Below are positions 44,338 to 52,671 of a stretch of DNA of 64,000 nt, in pieces. Both the position numbers and the translations under genes were made by a program. The notes under the pieces were generated by a model. That model saw nothing but the letters and a program-made list of their open reading frames with translations. It was not told the DNA's origin and did not search any database. The first letter of the stretch is position 1; every line of letters begins with the position of its first letter. Origin of the DNA: Microbulbifer sp. MKSA007. Lineage in GTDB: Bacteria > Pseudomonadota > Gammaproteobacteria > Pseudomonadales > Cellvibrionaceae. The stretch spans positions 496,001-560,000 of the forward strand of contig CP128433.1 in NCBI GenBank assembly GCA_032615215.1. Direction: 5' to 3'.

Positions 44338-44724
44338 ATGAACGAGGTAACTCGAGCAAAATACCTGCCAATAGCGCTGGTCGTTGTAGGAGTGCTTTTT
44401 ATTCTGGCGATTTACCCGATGATGATGTGGATCTGGCCGGAAGGGTGGGGCTGGACTCCGCGGCAGCTAGAATACGAGCAAATGATTATCGGTATTTATG
44501 TCACCTTGGGGGTGTTTTTAATACGCGCTGCAAAAAATCCCGCCGCAAATGCCAGTTTAATTTGGTTCACTATATGGTCCAGCCTTGTACACGCCGTCAT
44601 TATGTTGGTGCAGGCATTGGTGGATAAAACAGAGCGAATCAATTTGATGGGAGATATTCCCGCACTTTTTTTGATTGCCGCTGTGCTTTGGTACCTTATG
44701 CCCAGGCGAAAAAAATCTGATTGA
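44338..44724 (+). CDS. Small membrane protein, DUF6632-like
   Basis: The 128-residue protein has four likely membrane segments: LPIALVVVGVLFILAIYPMM, MIIGIYVTLGVFLIRAA, LIWFTIWSSLVHAVIMLVQA and IPALFLIAAVLWYLM. Conserved-looking loops are WPEGWGWTPRQLEYEQ and GDIP. The pattern matches what I know as DUF6632, of unknown function; family assignment is from memory. The start ATG follows GGGAG. It is 25 bases after the VOC gene. Confidence 0.65.
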   Translation: MNEVTRAKYLPIALVVVGVLFILAIYPMMMWIWPEGWGWTPRQLEYEQMIIGIYVTLGVFLIRAAKNPAANASLIWFTIWSSLVHAVIMLVQALVDKTERINLMGDIPALFLIAAVLWYLMPRRKKSD

Positions 44725-44889
44725 GCATTTACTTTATTTTGACTTGCTAAAAAATCTGAATTGCTCTTTCTGACTCACCGTTATTGATCCCTACTATAAG
44801 AGCGATAACAAGGTCTAATTTCCCGCTTATTGTTCTCCCCTATAAGCTCTACTCCTGTAATAGAGATGGCAGTAGAGATAAATAATCCC

Positions 44890-46389
44890 ATGAAATACTT
44901 ACCCTTATTTGCATTAACTATCGGTCTGATAGGCGGAGCCAATGCAGGGACATTGACTCGCGATAATGGCGCACCTGTCGGAGACAACCAGAACGCACAA
45001 ACCGCCGGAGAAAATGGCGGTAATTTGCTGCAAGATGTTCAACTGATTCAAAAATTGCAGCGTTTTGCCCGTGAACGTATTCCCGAGCGTGTAGTTCATG
45101 CTCGTGGAACTGGTGTTCACGGTGAATTTGTTGCGACGGCTGACCTCAGTGATTTAACCCGCGCAGCGGTGTTTGAGCGCGGTAGTAAAACGCCAGTGTT
45201 TGTGCGTTTTTCAACAGTAATCCACTCAAAAGGTTCCCCGGAAACCCTGCGCGATCCCCGTGGATTTGCCACCAAGTTTTATACGGAAGAAGGCAACTGG
45301 GATTTAGTGGGTAACAATCTGCCGGTATTTTTTATCCGCGACGCGATTAAATTCCCGGATATGGTTCACTCCCTAAAGCCCTCCCCGGTGACTAATCAAC
45401 AGGACCCCAACCGTTTCTTTGATTTCTTTAGCCATGTGCCGGAATCCACCCATATGCTGAGCTGGGTCTATTCCGATTACGGTACACCGGCTAACCTGCG
45501 CCAGATGGATGGCTGGGGTGTTCACGCCTATAAATTTATCAATGACAAGGGTGAAGTGAACTATGTGAAATTCCACTGGAAAACCCGTCAGGGAATCAAG
45601 AACCTGACTGCGGAAGAGACAGCAGAAATTCAGAGCAAGGACTTCAGCCACGCAACTCGCGATATGTATGCCGCGATTGAAAAAGGCGAGTACCCCCAGT
45701 GGGATCTGTTTATTAAAGTACTGAAGCCCTCCCAGCTTAACAGCTTTAATTACAACCCCTTGGACGCCACCAAAATGTGGTTGGACGTGAAGGAAACTAA
45801 AGTGGGCACCATGACACTTAACCGTGTACCCACTAACTTCTTCCAGGAAACTGAGCAATCCGCGTTTGCGCCGGCCAATATTGTTCCGGGTATTGAGCCT
45901 TCGGAAGACCGCTTATTACAGGGCCGCGTATTCTCATACTCCGATACGCAAATGTATCGCCTGGGGGCCAACCACCAGCAATTGCCTATCAACCGTCCCC
46001 GTGTTGCAGTAAGTAACTGGAACCAGGATGGGGCGGGTAATTACGGCCAACAGACTTCAGGTGTGAACTATCAGCCGAGCCGTATCGATGCGCGCACCGA
46101 GGACCCCAAAGGTCTTTATAGCAACAAGGCGTTGAATGGCAGCACCCAGCAAAAGGCCATTGAAAAGAAACAGCCTTTTGCCCAGGCGGGTGCTTTCTAC
46201 CGCAGCCTGAGTCCTGAAGAGCGCCAGAATCTGATTGAAAACCTCGCTGGTGATCTGGGTAAAGTGAGTGATGAAAACACTAAGCACATTATGCTGAGCC
46301 ACTTCTATCAAGCGGACAAGGACTACGGACAGCGCTTAACCAAAGCGGTTGGTGGCGATCTGGATCGCGTGAAAAAACTGGCCCGGTAA
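44890..46389 (+). CDS. katB: Periplasmic monofunctional catalase (KatB type)
   Basis: Catalase disproportionates hydrogen peroxide to water and oxygen. The start at 44890 (MKYLPLFALTIGLIGG) gives a signal peptide ending at ANAG; an ATG at 44866 is an alternative. The ~499-residue protein is a small-subunit, clade 3 haem catalase. The distal His is in RVVHARGTG, the distal Asn in LVGNNLPVFF, and the proximal haem Tyr in RVFSYSDTQMYRLG. The mature N-terminus TLTRDNGAPVGDNQN closely resembles Pseudomonas KatB, which is also exported. A periplasmic ankyrin gene follows by 56 bases, as ankB follows katB in Pseudomonas. Confidence 0.93.
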   Translation: MKYLPLFALTIGLIGGANAGTLTRDNGAPVGDNQNAQTAGENGGNLLQDVQLIQKLQRFARERIPERVVHARGTGVHGEFVATADLSDLTRAAVFERGSKTPVFVRFSTVIHSKGSPETLRDPRGFATKFYTEEGNWDLVGNNLPVFFIRDAIKFPDMVHSLKPSPVTNQQDPNRFFDFFSHVPESTHMLSWVYSDYGTPANLRQMDGWGVHAYKFINDKGEVNYVKFHWKTRQGIKNLTAEETAEIQSKDFSHATRDMYAAIEKGEYPQWDLFIKVLKPSQLNSFNYNPLDATKMWLDVKETKVGTMTLNRVPTNFFQETEQSAFAPANIVPGIEPSEDRLLQGRVFSYSDTQMYRLGANHQQLPINRPRVAVSNWNQDGAGNYGQQTSGVNYQPSRIDARTEDPKGLYSNKALNGSTQQKAIEKKQPFAQAGAFYRSLSPEERQNLIENLAGDLGKVSDENTKHIMLSHFYQADKDYGQRLTKAVGGDLDRVKKLAR

Positions 46390-46402
46390 TTTTTACCCAA
46401 GT

Positions 46403-46424
46403 GCGGGCGACCTCTGTCGCCCGC
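46403..46424 (+). promoter_or_regulatory. Hairpin between katB and ankB
   Basis: A perfect 8-bp stem (GCGGGCGA/TCGCCCGC) with a 6-base loop starts 13 bases after katB and lacks a T-run. It could stabilise the katB message or attenuate read-through into the ankyrin gene. Confidence 0.5.
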
Positions 46425-46445
46425 TAAATTTATACAGGTGAAATT

Positions 46446-46916
46446 ATGAGATCATTTTTATTCGCACTACTGTTTCTCACCTTGGGGGTTCAGGCAGGGG
46501 AGCCGGAAAAAACGGAATCTGATTTTACCGAACTCTCTCAGTATTATTTTGCCGCAGCCAGGATTGGTGATACCGAGGTGCTGCGTGAATTTTCGCAAGC
46601 GGGTTTCCCCCTGGATGTACGCAACCCGAAAGGTTACACCGCACTGATGATTGCCACTTACAACGGCAAGGGGGAAGCTGTGGATTACCTGTTGCAGAGA
46701 GGTGCAGATGCCTGTGCCCAGGATCGCCGTGGCAATACTGCCCTGATGGCAGCGATTTTTCGCGGTGAGTTCGTCCTTGCACGAACCCTGCTAAAGCAGG
46801 ATTGCGATTCGCAGCAGGTGAATAAGGCCGGCCACTCCGCAGAGGATTTTGCCGAAGTTTTTGGTCGTGACCAAATGGTTCAGCTATTGCAGCAACAGCG
46901 GGCAAATGGAGACTAA
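46446..46916 (+). CDS. ankB: Periplasmic ankyrin-repeat protein (AnkB-like)
   Basis: The 156-residue protein has a signal peptide (SFLFALLFLTLGVQA) and three to four ankyrin repeats: TELSQYYFAAARIGDTEVL, PKGYTALMIATYNGKGEAVDYLLQRGAD, RRGNTALMAAIFRGEFVLARTLL, and KAGHSAEDFAEVFG. In Pseudomonas AnkB is needed for full activity of exported KatB. Here it sits directly after katB with 56 bases between, so the same chaperone or haem-related role is inferred. The ribosome-binding site is weak (CAGGTG). Confidence 0.85.
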   Translation: MRSFLFALLFLTLGVQAGEPEKTESDFTELSQYYFAAARIGDTEVLREFSQAGFPLDVRNPKGYTALMIATYNGKGEAVDYLLQRGADACAQDRRGNTALMAAIFRGEFVLARTLLKQDCDSQQVNKAGHSAEDFAEVFGRDQMVQLLQQQRANGD

Positions 46917-47075
46917 GACAGTTTTTTGTGCGGTTGGCATTGGGTGGTGTCACCGCTCCTGTCCTGCGTGAACTCCTCTTGAGTTGGCCGCTTTAGCTTG
47001 CGGCACATTTCTCAGTTTGTCCCGGCCCCCGCGACCGCGTTAGCATAGCCAGCTGCAATCCAGTTGGTACCCACT

Positions 47076-48062
47076 ATGACCTCGAATCATCATCCCTATG
47101 AAGCCCTCACGCCGGACGTGGTGATCGACTGTGTCGAGACTACCGGACTGATTTCCGATGCGCGTATTTTCCCTCTAAACAGTTATGAAAACCGCGTCTA
47201 TCAGGTGGGTATTGAGGATGCCGAGCCGTTGATTGCCAAGTTCTATCGCCCGGGGCGCTGGAGTGATGAGCAGATATTAGAGGAGCACCAGTTCACCCTG
47301 GAGCTGGCAGAGGCCGAAATTCCTGTGGTGGCACCGATACAGTTTGATGGGCGCACCCTGATGGAGTCCGCTGGATTCCGTTTTGCGCTTTTCCCCCGAC
47401 GGGGCGGTCGCCAGTTGGAGCTGGATAACTTTGACCACCTGGAACAGGTGGGGACCATGTTGGGTCGTATTCATGCGGCCGGCAGCGCCAAACCTTTCAG
47501 CTATCGCCCATCCCTCACTTTGCAGCGATTCGCAATCGATAGCCGGGAATTTATCCTGAATGGAGATTTCCTGCCACGTGAGAACCGCGAGGCTTACGCT
47601 TCCGTCACGGGCCACATTATCGAACAGATAGCCCCGCTGTTTGAGCGGGACTGGGGTATGCTGCGCTTGCACGGTGATTGCCACAGTGGCAACTTCCTGT
47701 GGCGGGATGAGACTCCCTGGTTTGTGGACTTGGACGACTGCCTGATGGGGCCGGCGATCCAGGATATCTGGATGTTGATTTCCGGCAATCGCGCAGAGCA
47801 AACCGCTTACCTGGATGCAGTGTTGGAAGGCTATGAAACCTTCTATAGTTTTGATCCCCAGCAGCTGCAGCTGGTGGAGCCTCTGCGCTGCCTGCGGCAG
47901 ATGCATCACGCCGCCTGGTTGGCGCGACGCTGGCAGGACCCGGCTTTTCCCCAGGCGTTTCCCTGGTTTAATACTGCCCGTTACTGGGCAGAGCATATAC
48001 TGGCATTGCGCGAGCAGCAGTCTGCGCTGCTGGAGCCCCCGTTGACCCTGGGGGCTGTGTAA
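47076..48062 (+). CDS. srkA: Stress response kinase A (YihE family)
   Basis: SrkA is a Ser/Thr kinase of the aminoglycoside-phosphotransferase fold that counters stress-induced cell death in E. coli. The 328-residue protein (starting MTSNHHPYE; an ATG at 47064 is possible) has the kinase motifs in order: LNSYENRVYQV, the Lys region LIAKFYRPGRW, the catalytic loop LHGDCHSGNFLWR, and the metal site FVDLDDCLMGPAIQD. Length equals E. coli SrkA. cysE follows within a few bases and may be co-transcribed. Confidence 0.93.
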   Translation: MTSNHHPYEALTPDVVIDCVETTGLISDARIFPLNSYENRVYQVGIEDAEPLIAKFYRPGRWSDEQILEEHQFTLELAEAEIPVVAPIQFDGRTLMESAGFRFALFPRRGGRQLELDNFDHLEQVGTMLGRIHAAGSAKPFSYRPSLTLQRFAIDSREFILNGDFLPRENREAYASVTGHIIEQIAPLFERDWGMLRLHGDCHSGNFLWRDETPWFVDLDDCLMGPAIQDIWMLISGNRAEQTAYLDAVLEGYETFYSFDPQQLQLVEPLRCLRQMHHAAWLARRWQDPAFPQAFPWFNTARYWAEHILALREQQSALLEPPLTLGAV

Positions 48063-48078
48063 CATGGAGAAAGCAATA

Positions 48079-48891
48079 ATGGATGCGACATGCACCGAGG
48101 CTGAGGCGGATCTGATCTGGGAGAAGATTCGTATAGAGGTGGCGCAGCAGGTAGAGCGGGAGCCGATCCTGGCCAGCTTTCTACACGCGACCATCCTGAA
48201 CCACAATTCCCTGGAGGCGGCGCTCAGCTTTCACCTGGCCAACAAGCTGGACAATGCGGTGGCACCGGCGCTGTTAATTCGCGAGGTTATCGATGAGGCG
48301 CTACAAGCTGACCCTTCCATAGGGCATGCGGCGCGAGCGGATTTGAACGCAATTTACCTGCGGGATTCCGCCTGCCACTCCCTGCACGAGCCGTTCCTGT
48401 ACTTTAAGGGCTTTCACGCCTTGCAGGTTCACCGTGTGGCCCACTGGCTGTGGCAGCAGCAGCGCCGCTCCCTGGCTATGTTCTTACAGCACCGTGTCTC
48501 TGTCGTATTCAGTGTGGATATTCACCCGGCTGCGCGTATGGGTGACGGTATATTGCTGGATCACGCGACCGGTATCGTTATAGGTGAAACGGCTGTAGTG
48601 GAAAACAATGTTTCCATCATGCAGTCCGTTACACTGGGCGGCACTGGTAAAGAGAGCGGGGACCGCCATCCGAAAATCCGCCACGGGGTTTTAATCGGTG
48701 CGGGCAGCAAGGTGCTGGGTAATATTGAAATTGGCGAGTGCGCCCAGATTGCTTCGGGAAGTGTGGTTCTTAAAACGGTACCGGCAAAGGTGTTAGTGGC
48801 CGGAGTGCCGGCAAAAGTTGTCGGGGCAGCCACCTGTGCTGAACCGGCTTTATCCATGGATCAGTGTGCCCTGTCGCAAGTTCAGAAGTAA
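48079..48891 (+). CDS. cysE: Serine O-acetyltransferase
   Basis: CysE transfers acetyl from acetyl-CoA to L-serine, the first step of cysteine synthesis. The ATG at 48079 is chosen because GGAGAAAG lies just upstream; an ATG at 48064 is in frame. The 270-residue protein has the N-terminal helical domain (LASFLHATILNHNSLEAALS) and the left-handed beta-helix with catalytic Asp/His in FKGFHALQVHRVAHWLW and DHATGIVIGETAV. SIMQSVTLGGTGK, GDRHPKIRHGVLIGAG and SGSVVLKTVPA follow. Length is close to E. coli CysE (273). The end is normally bound by O-acetylserine sulfhydrylase; the last residues here are SQVQK rather than ending in Ile. Confidence 0.95.
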   Translation: MDATCTEAEADLIWEKIRIEVAQQVEREPILASFLHATILNHNSLEAALSFHLANKLDNAVAPALLIREVIDEALQADPSIGHAARADLNAIYLRDSACHSLHEPFLYFKGFHALQVHRVAHWLWQQQRRSLAMFLQHRVSVVFSVDIHPAARMGDGILLDHATGIVIGETAVVENNVSIMQSVTLGGTGKESGDRHPKIRHGVLIGAGSKVLGNIEIGECAQIASGSVVLKTVPAKVLVAGVPAKVVGAATCAEPALSMDQCALSQVQK

Positions 48892-48899
48892 GGCTTGTC

Positions 48900-48927
48900 G
48901 CCCCGTAGCGAACACAGGCTGCGGGGC
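48900..48927 (+). terminator. Hairpin after cysE
   Basis: A 10-bp stem (GCCCCGTAGC/GCTGCGGGGC, one G-U pair) with an 8-base loop lies 8 bases after the cysE stop. No T-run follows. Confidence 0.45.
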
Positions 48928-48983
48928 TGGGATCACTGGGGAAATGATGCAACGGCACTGTTCTTGGCACTATCCTTTGACCC

Positions 48984-49796
48984 ATGAAATATAGTCTCAG
49001 CGCGAAAAATCTTACCTGCCGAAATTTGGAGGCTTATGCGGACTACCGCGCGAGCCTTGTAACTCCGGATTGCACCAAGGAAATTACAGGTATTGTCCGC
49101 AGTGATAGCGGCCTGCCTTCCATTGGGCTCAATCAGGTGATTTCCAATATGGTAATGCCGCCGCGCATTATTCAGCGTTTTGCGCTGGATTATTTTGCCG
49201 AGCGGCACAGCCCCTTCACCCTTTGGCACAGTGCCACCAAACCCCTGGACAATGACGCTTTGGATGAACTTGGGCTAAAGCGGCGCCAGTCCCTGGTAGC
49301 TATGGCCGCCGAGATACCCCGACTCAGCGTTGCCGAGGTTCCGGTAGTGGAACGGCTGACTATTAGTGCGGTGAAAAAGGAGGCCTTGCCTGATTACGGC
49401 GCGGTGCAGGCAGCGGCGGCAGGGGAGCTGGAGGGGGCACAATTGACGCACTTCTATCAGGGCCTGCAGGAAATCCCCGAGCAGCGGCGCGGGCGGTTGA
49501 AGTTGTTTCTCGCTAGCCTGGATGGTGTGCCGGTGGCCGCCGGTTGCCTGTTTGCGGCAGCGGATGCACTGGGGCTCTATGACCTGGTGACACTTCCGGA
49601 TTACCGGGGTCGCGGGATTGGTCGGGCCCTGTTCAAGCATCTGCTAACCGCTGCCCAAGGTAGCCACCATAAAAATCTTGTAGCTTTAGTGCCGGCGGAT
49701 CGTCAGCAGCTACTGCTCGATAGTGGCTTTTTTGCAGTTGGCGAGGTTGCCCGTTATCAATACACTCCGGCGCCGGCGGCCCCTAAGCCCGACTGA
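48984..49796 (+). CDS. GNAT-family acetyltransferase
   Basis: The 270-residue protein has a C-terminal GNAT domain with the acetyl-CoA-binding signature LPDYRGRGIGRALFKHLL (around residue 205-225), preceded by LASLDGVPVAAGCLFAAADALGLYDLV. The N-terminal half is a divergent region, perhaps a degenerate second GNAT module. Substrate unknown. Its last 14 bases overlap the convergent epmA gene. Confidence 0.75.
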   Translation: MKYSLSAKNLTCRNLEAYADYRASLVTPDCTKEITGIVRSDSGLPSIGLNQVISNMVMPPRIIQRFALDYFAERHSPFTLWHSATKPLDNDALDELGLKRRQSLVAMAAEIPRLSVAEVPVVERLTISAVKKEALPDYGAVQAAAAGELEGAQLTHFYQGLQEIPEQRRGRLKLFLASLDGVPVAAGCLFAAADALGLYDLVTLPDYRGRGIGRALFKHLLTAAQGSHHKNLVALVPADRQQLLLDSGFFAVGEVARYQYTPAPAAPKPD

Positions 49797-50736
49797 AAGG
49801 GAAGGCGATAACTTCCTCAATCGATTGGTAACCCGCTTTTAACATCAGCAGTCGGTCGACTCCCAGCGCGACCCCGGCGCACTCGGGCATGCCTTGATCC
49901 AGAGCCGCAACCAGACGCTCTTCAAAGGGGTGTACAGGGCGCTGGTTAGCACGGCGGTATTCCAGATCCTTTTCAAAGCGGCGCTGCTGTTCCGCGCTGT
50001 CGGTTAGCTCCCAATAGCCATTGGCCAGTTCCAATCCACCCACATAGGCTTCGAAGCGCCTGGCTACGGGGGTCCCCTGTTCGTCTGCCACCACTTTTGC
50101 CAGTGCCGCTTGCTCTGCGGGGAAGTCGTAGAGCAGGGTGATGCCCTCCCTCATGGTGGGTTCCAGGCGGTGGCTCATCAGCAGGTCCAGGCACTCACTG
50201 CGTTCACGGGGTACAAAAGACAATTCCATTTCCCGCTTAACGCAGGAAATCAGCTCGGCTTCGCTGGCACTGTGGGGGTCCAGTTGCAGCTCCCTTAAAA
50301 ACAATTCCCGGTAACTGAGGGACTGAACCTGGTCCGTCGCCAAAATACCGCAGAGCAGCTTGGCGACCTCCTCCATCAGTTGGTGATCGTCCCAACCGCA
50401 GCGGTACCACTCCAACATGGTGAACTCGGGGTTGTGTCGACCGCCGGATTCGCCCTGGCGAAAAGCCTTACCCAAGTAGTAGCAATCTCCGAGTCCTGCG
50501 GCGAGTAAACGCTTTAAACCAAATTCAGGGCTGGTGGCCAGGTAGGCGTTTTCGCCCCGGCACTCGGTGGTGATGGACTCGATATGGGGGTCGCTGGTGG
50601 CGCGCTGGGATAGCACCGGAACTTCAGCCTCTACAACATTTCGCTCAGCAAAAAATGTGCGTATTTCAGCGAGTAGCGCAGCGCGTTGGCGCAGGGCTGC
50701 AATAGTGGCGGTGGGGCGCCAGGTATCTGTGCTCAT
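49783..50736 (-). CDS. epmA: EF-P--(R)-beta-lysine ligase EpmA
   Basis: EpmA is a truncated class II lysyl-tRNA synthetase paralogue that attaches (R)-beta-lysine to Lys34 of EF-P. The ATG at 50736 (MSTDTWRPTATI) gives 317 residues, close to E. coli EpmA (325). No tRNA anticodon-binding domain precedes the catalytic core. Motif 2 is FRQGESGGRHNPEFTMLEWYR and motif 3 is GVALGVDRLLML; AYLATSPEFGLKRLL is also typical. It lies 52 bases downstream of efp on the same strand, so they are probably co-transcribed. Its 3' end overlaps the acetyltransferase gene. Confidence 0.95.
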   Translation of the reverse strand: MSTDTWRPTATIAALRQRAALLAEIRTFFAERNVVEAEVPVLSQRATSDPHIESITTECRGENAYLATSPEFGLKRLLAAGLGDCYYLGKAFRQGESGGRHNPEFTMLEWYRCGWDDHQLMEEVAKLLCGILATDQVQSLSYRELFLRELQLDPHSASEAELISCVKREMELSFVPRERSECLDLLMSHRLEPTMREGITLLYDFPAEQAALAKVVADEQGTPVARRFEAYVGGLELANGYWELTDSAEQQRRFEKDLEYRRANQRPVHPFEERLVAALDQGMPECAGVALGVDRLLMLKAGYQSIEEVIAFPFSRA

Positions 50737-50788
50737 GGGGGGTGCTCTGGAGAGGAGCGGCCGTAGGCCGCTCGAGGGGAGGAGGTAC

Positions 50789-51360
50789 TTAGTCTTCCTT
50801 GGCACGGCCCAGGTATTCGGCAGTGCGGGTGTCTACCTTGATGGTTTCACCGATTTCCAGGAACAGAGGAACCTTCACAACGGCGCCGGTAGCCAAAGTG
50901 GCCGGCTTGGTGCCGCCCTGGGCGGTGTCTCCGCGCAGGCCCGGATCGGTATCGGTAATTTCCAAGATAACGTGGTTGGGGGAGTAACTGCCAGCGGAGA
51001 GCCGTTGTACAGGGTTACAGTGCAGATATCCTGCTCTTTGAGCCATTTTGAAGCATCGCCCACAGCATCGCTGCTGGCTTGGTGCTGCTCAAAAGTCTCG
51101 GGCTCCATGAAATGGTAAAACTCGCCATCGTTGTACAAGTATTCCATTTCGCGATCCATCACATCCGCAGCTTCCAGGCTTTCACCGGAGCGGAAGGTGC
51201 GTTCCCATACGCGACCGGTTTTCAGGTTGCGAAGCTTCACGCGGTTGAACGCCTGGCCCTTACCAGGTTTGACGAATTCGTTTTCCACGATTGAGCAGGG
51301 GTCGCCGTCCAGCATCACCTTGAGGCCGCCCTTGAATTCGTTAGTGGAGTAACTAGCCAT
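50789..51360 (-). CDS. efp: Translation elongation factor P, interrupted by a one-base frameshift
   Basis: EF-P rescues ribosomes stalled on polyproline. Domain I reads MASYSTNEFKGGLKVMLDGDP with the modified lysine in FVKPGKGQAF (Lys34). Domain II reaches LYNGSPLAVTPP, where the frame is lost at a G5 run on the plus strand (50978-50982, C5 in the gene). The rest of domain III, NHVILEITDTDPGLRGDT to EYLGRAKED, is in another frame. One added C gives 190 residues, matching the family. EpmA and EpmB flank it, and loss of EF-P would be costly, so a sequencing error is likely. Confidence 0.93.
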
Positions 51361-51674
51361 AGCAAATAGAGCCCTTTAAGTCATTTATCTATATGATTTT
51401 TAACGAGTTTTTTGTTTCTAGCCGATTCCGGCCAAGGCTGGGCTAACGCCCTCCGCTTCCGCCACAAATGGTAGCCGCACGTAACTCGTCTGGCTGGGGA
51501 AAAGAGACTTCACCGCCAGCCCTGCATGATGGAGCGGGATTATACAGGAGGGTGAGAGCTTGAACGAATAGCCAGAGAGAAATGGAGGGGAGGCGTTCCG
51601 GTTGTTATAGCCAAGCTGCAATTATTGGGGCAGCCGGCAGTGCAATGGGCTTTAGCCCATTGCACAAAAAGCAC
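51361..51674. other. Spacer upstream of efp
   Basis: These 314 bases hold the efp control region and, at 51640-51665, a perfect 12-bp inverted repeat (GTGCAATGGGCT/AGCCCATTGCAC) just after the aldolase stop codon. The hairpin lacks a T-run in the aldolase reading direction. No gene is seen. Confidence 0.5.
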
Positions 51675-52469
51675 TTAACTTAATGGATCGTCCCCGCCGC
51701 CATAACCTTTTCTCTGCATGCGACGCACAAAGTAAGCAAAAGTCGCTTGCGTGCGTTTTTCCTGGAGAATCCAGTCGTGGGCTTCGCGGCCCAATTCGGG
51801 ATCAATATCCTGGATGGTGCCGGCGGATTCAGCCAGTATTTGCAGTTTGGCAGCGCGCTCGCACTGAACCGCCATTACACAGGCTTCCTCTACAGAGCGA
51901 CAGGCCATAATCAGGCCGTGGTGTCCCAGTAGGATTGCGCGCTTGTCTCCAATAGCGGCGGAAATCAGCTCACCCTCGCTGTTACCCACGGGCACACCCG
52001 GCCAGTCTTTGAGGAAGGCAATATCCTCATACAACATGCAGGCGTCCATATGGGAAATCTTTAGCGGGCGTTCCAGCATGGAAAGTGCACATACGTGCAT
52101 GGGGTGGGTATGCACAATACAGTTCACATCGGGGCGCGCCCGGTAGATCCAGGAGTGAAAGCGGTTGGCCGGATTGGCCATGCCCTCTCCGGACAGTACT
52201 TCGAGGTCTTCGTTGACCTCCAATAAGTTGGATGAGGTAATTTCATCGAAGCCGAGGCCCAGGCGTTGGGTGTAATAAGTACCGGGTTTTTCCGCGCGGG
52301 CGGTAATTTGCCCAGCCAGGCCGGAGTCGTGACCATCGTTAAATAAAATTCGGCAAGTCAGCGCAAGCTTTTCTCTCAGAGACCACTCGGGGGTGCTGAG
52401 GTGCTGTTTCATTGCTTCACTGGCTCGTTCAACCAGTTCGTTTTTTGCCAGTGATAGTGTTTCAGCCAT
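51675..52469 (-). CDS. Class II aldolase/adducin family protein
   Basis: The ATG at 52469 (MAETLSLAKNELV) follows GGAG at a good distance. The 264-residue protein has the class II aldolase fold. A glycine-rich phosphate/substrate site is GLAGQITAR. The zinc ligands are in VHTHPMHVCAL and LLGHHGLI, and MLYEDIAFLKDWPGVPVG is characteristic of the adducin/aldolase II group. Members cleave sugar phosphates (L-fuculose-1-P, L-ribulose-5-P) or hydroxy-acids. The substrate here is unknown. It is downstream of, and probably in an operon with, the diiron-type protein at 52672-53382, in the interval between efp and epmB. Confidence 0.85.
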   Translation of the reverse strand: MAETLSLAKNELVERASEAMKQHLSTPEWSLREKLALTCRILFNDGHDSGLAGQITARAEKPGTYYTQRLGLGFDEITSSNLLEVNEDLEVLSGEGMANPANRFHSWIYRARPDVNCIVHTHPMHVCALSMLERPLKISHMDACMLYEDIAFLKDWPGVPVGNSEGELISAAIGDKRAILLGHHGLIMACRSVEEACVMAVQCERAAKLQILAESAGTIQDIDPELGREAHDWILQEKRTQATFAYFVRRMQRKGYGGGDDPLS

Positions 52470-52502
52470 TGTTATCTCCAATTCTCACAGCAAGTCATAT
52501 TA

Positions 52503-52552
52503 ATTCTGCGATATTTAATAAATTTTCCTTTTTTATTTTCTTATCGCAGAAT
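52503..52552. promoter_or_regulatory. 11-bp inverted repeat between the aldolase and diiron genes
   Basis: ATTCTGCGATA (52503-52513) and TATCGCAGAAT (52542-52552) are perfect inverted copies separated by 28 AT-rich bases, centred about 59 bases upstream of the aldolase start. It could be a bipartite operator or an RNA stem. No known regulator is assigned. Confidence 0.55.
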
Positions 52553-52671
52553 AATTTTTAAAAACCTAACTCAAAATGATTCGATCTCTGTCGAATTTAT
52601 GTTGGTGGCATTTCCCTATGCCCGTGCTTTCTCCAACAACACCTGTGAGTGGGTTGATAAGTGCTTGCTCA

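Noticed and set aside
44725..44889. OxyR-type operator upstream of katB
   Set aside because: Some ATAG/CTAT-like elements and a GTTAT...ATAAC pair are present, but spacing does not fit the four-element OxyR pattern well enough to claim a site.
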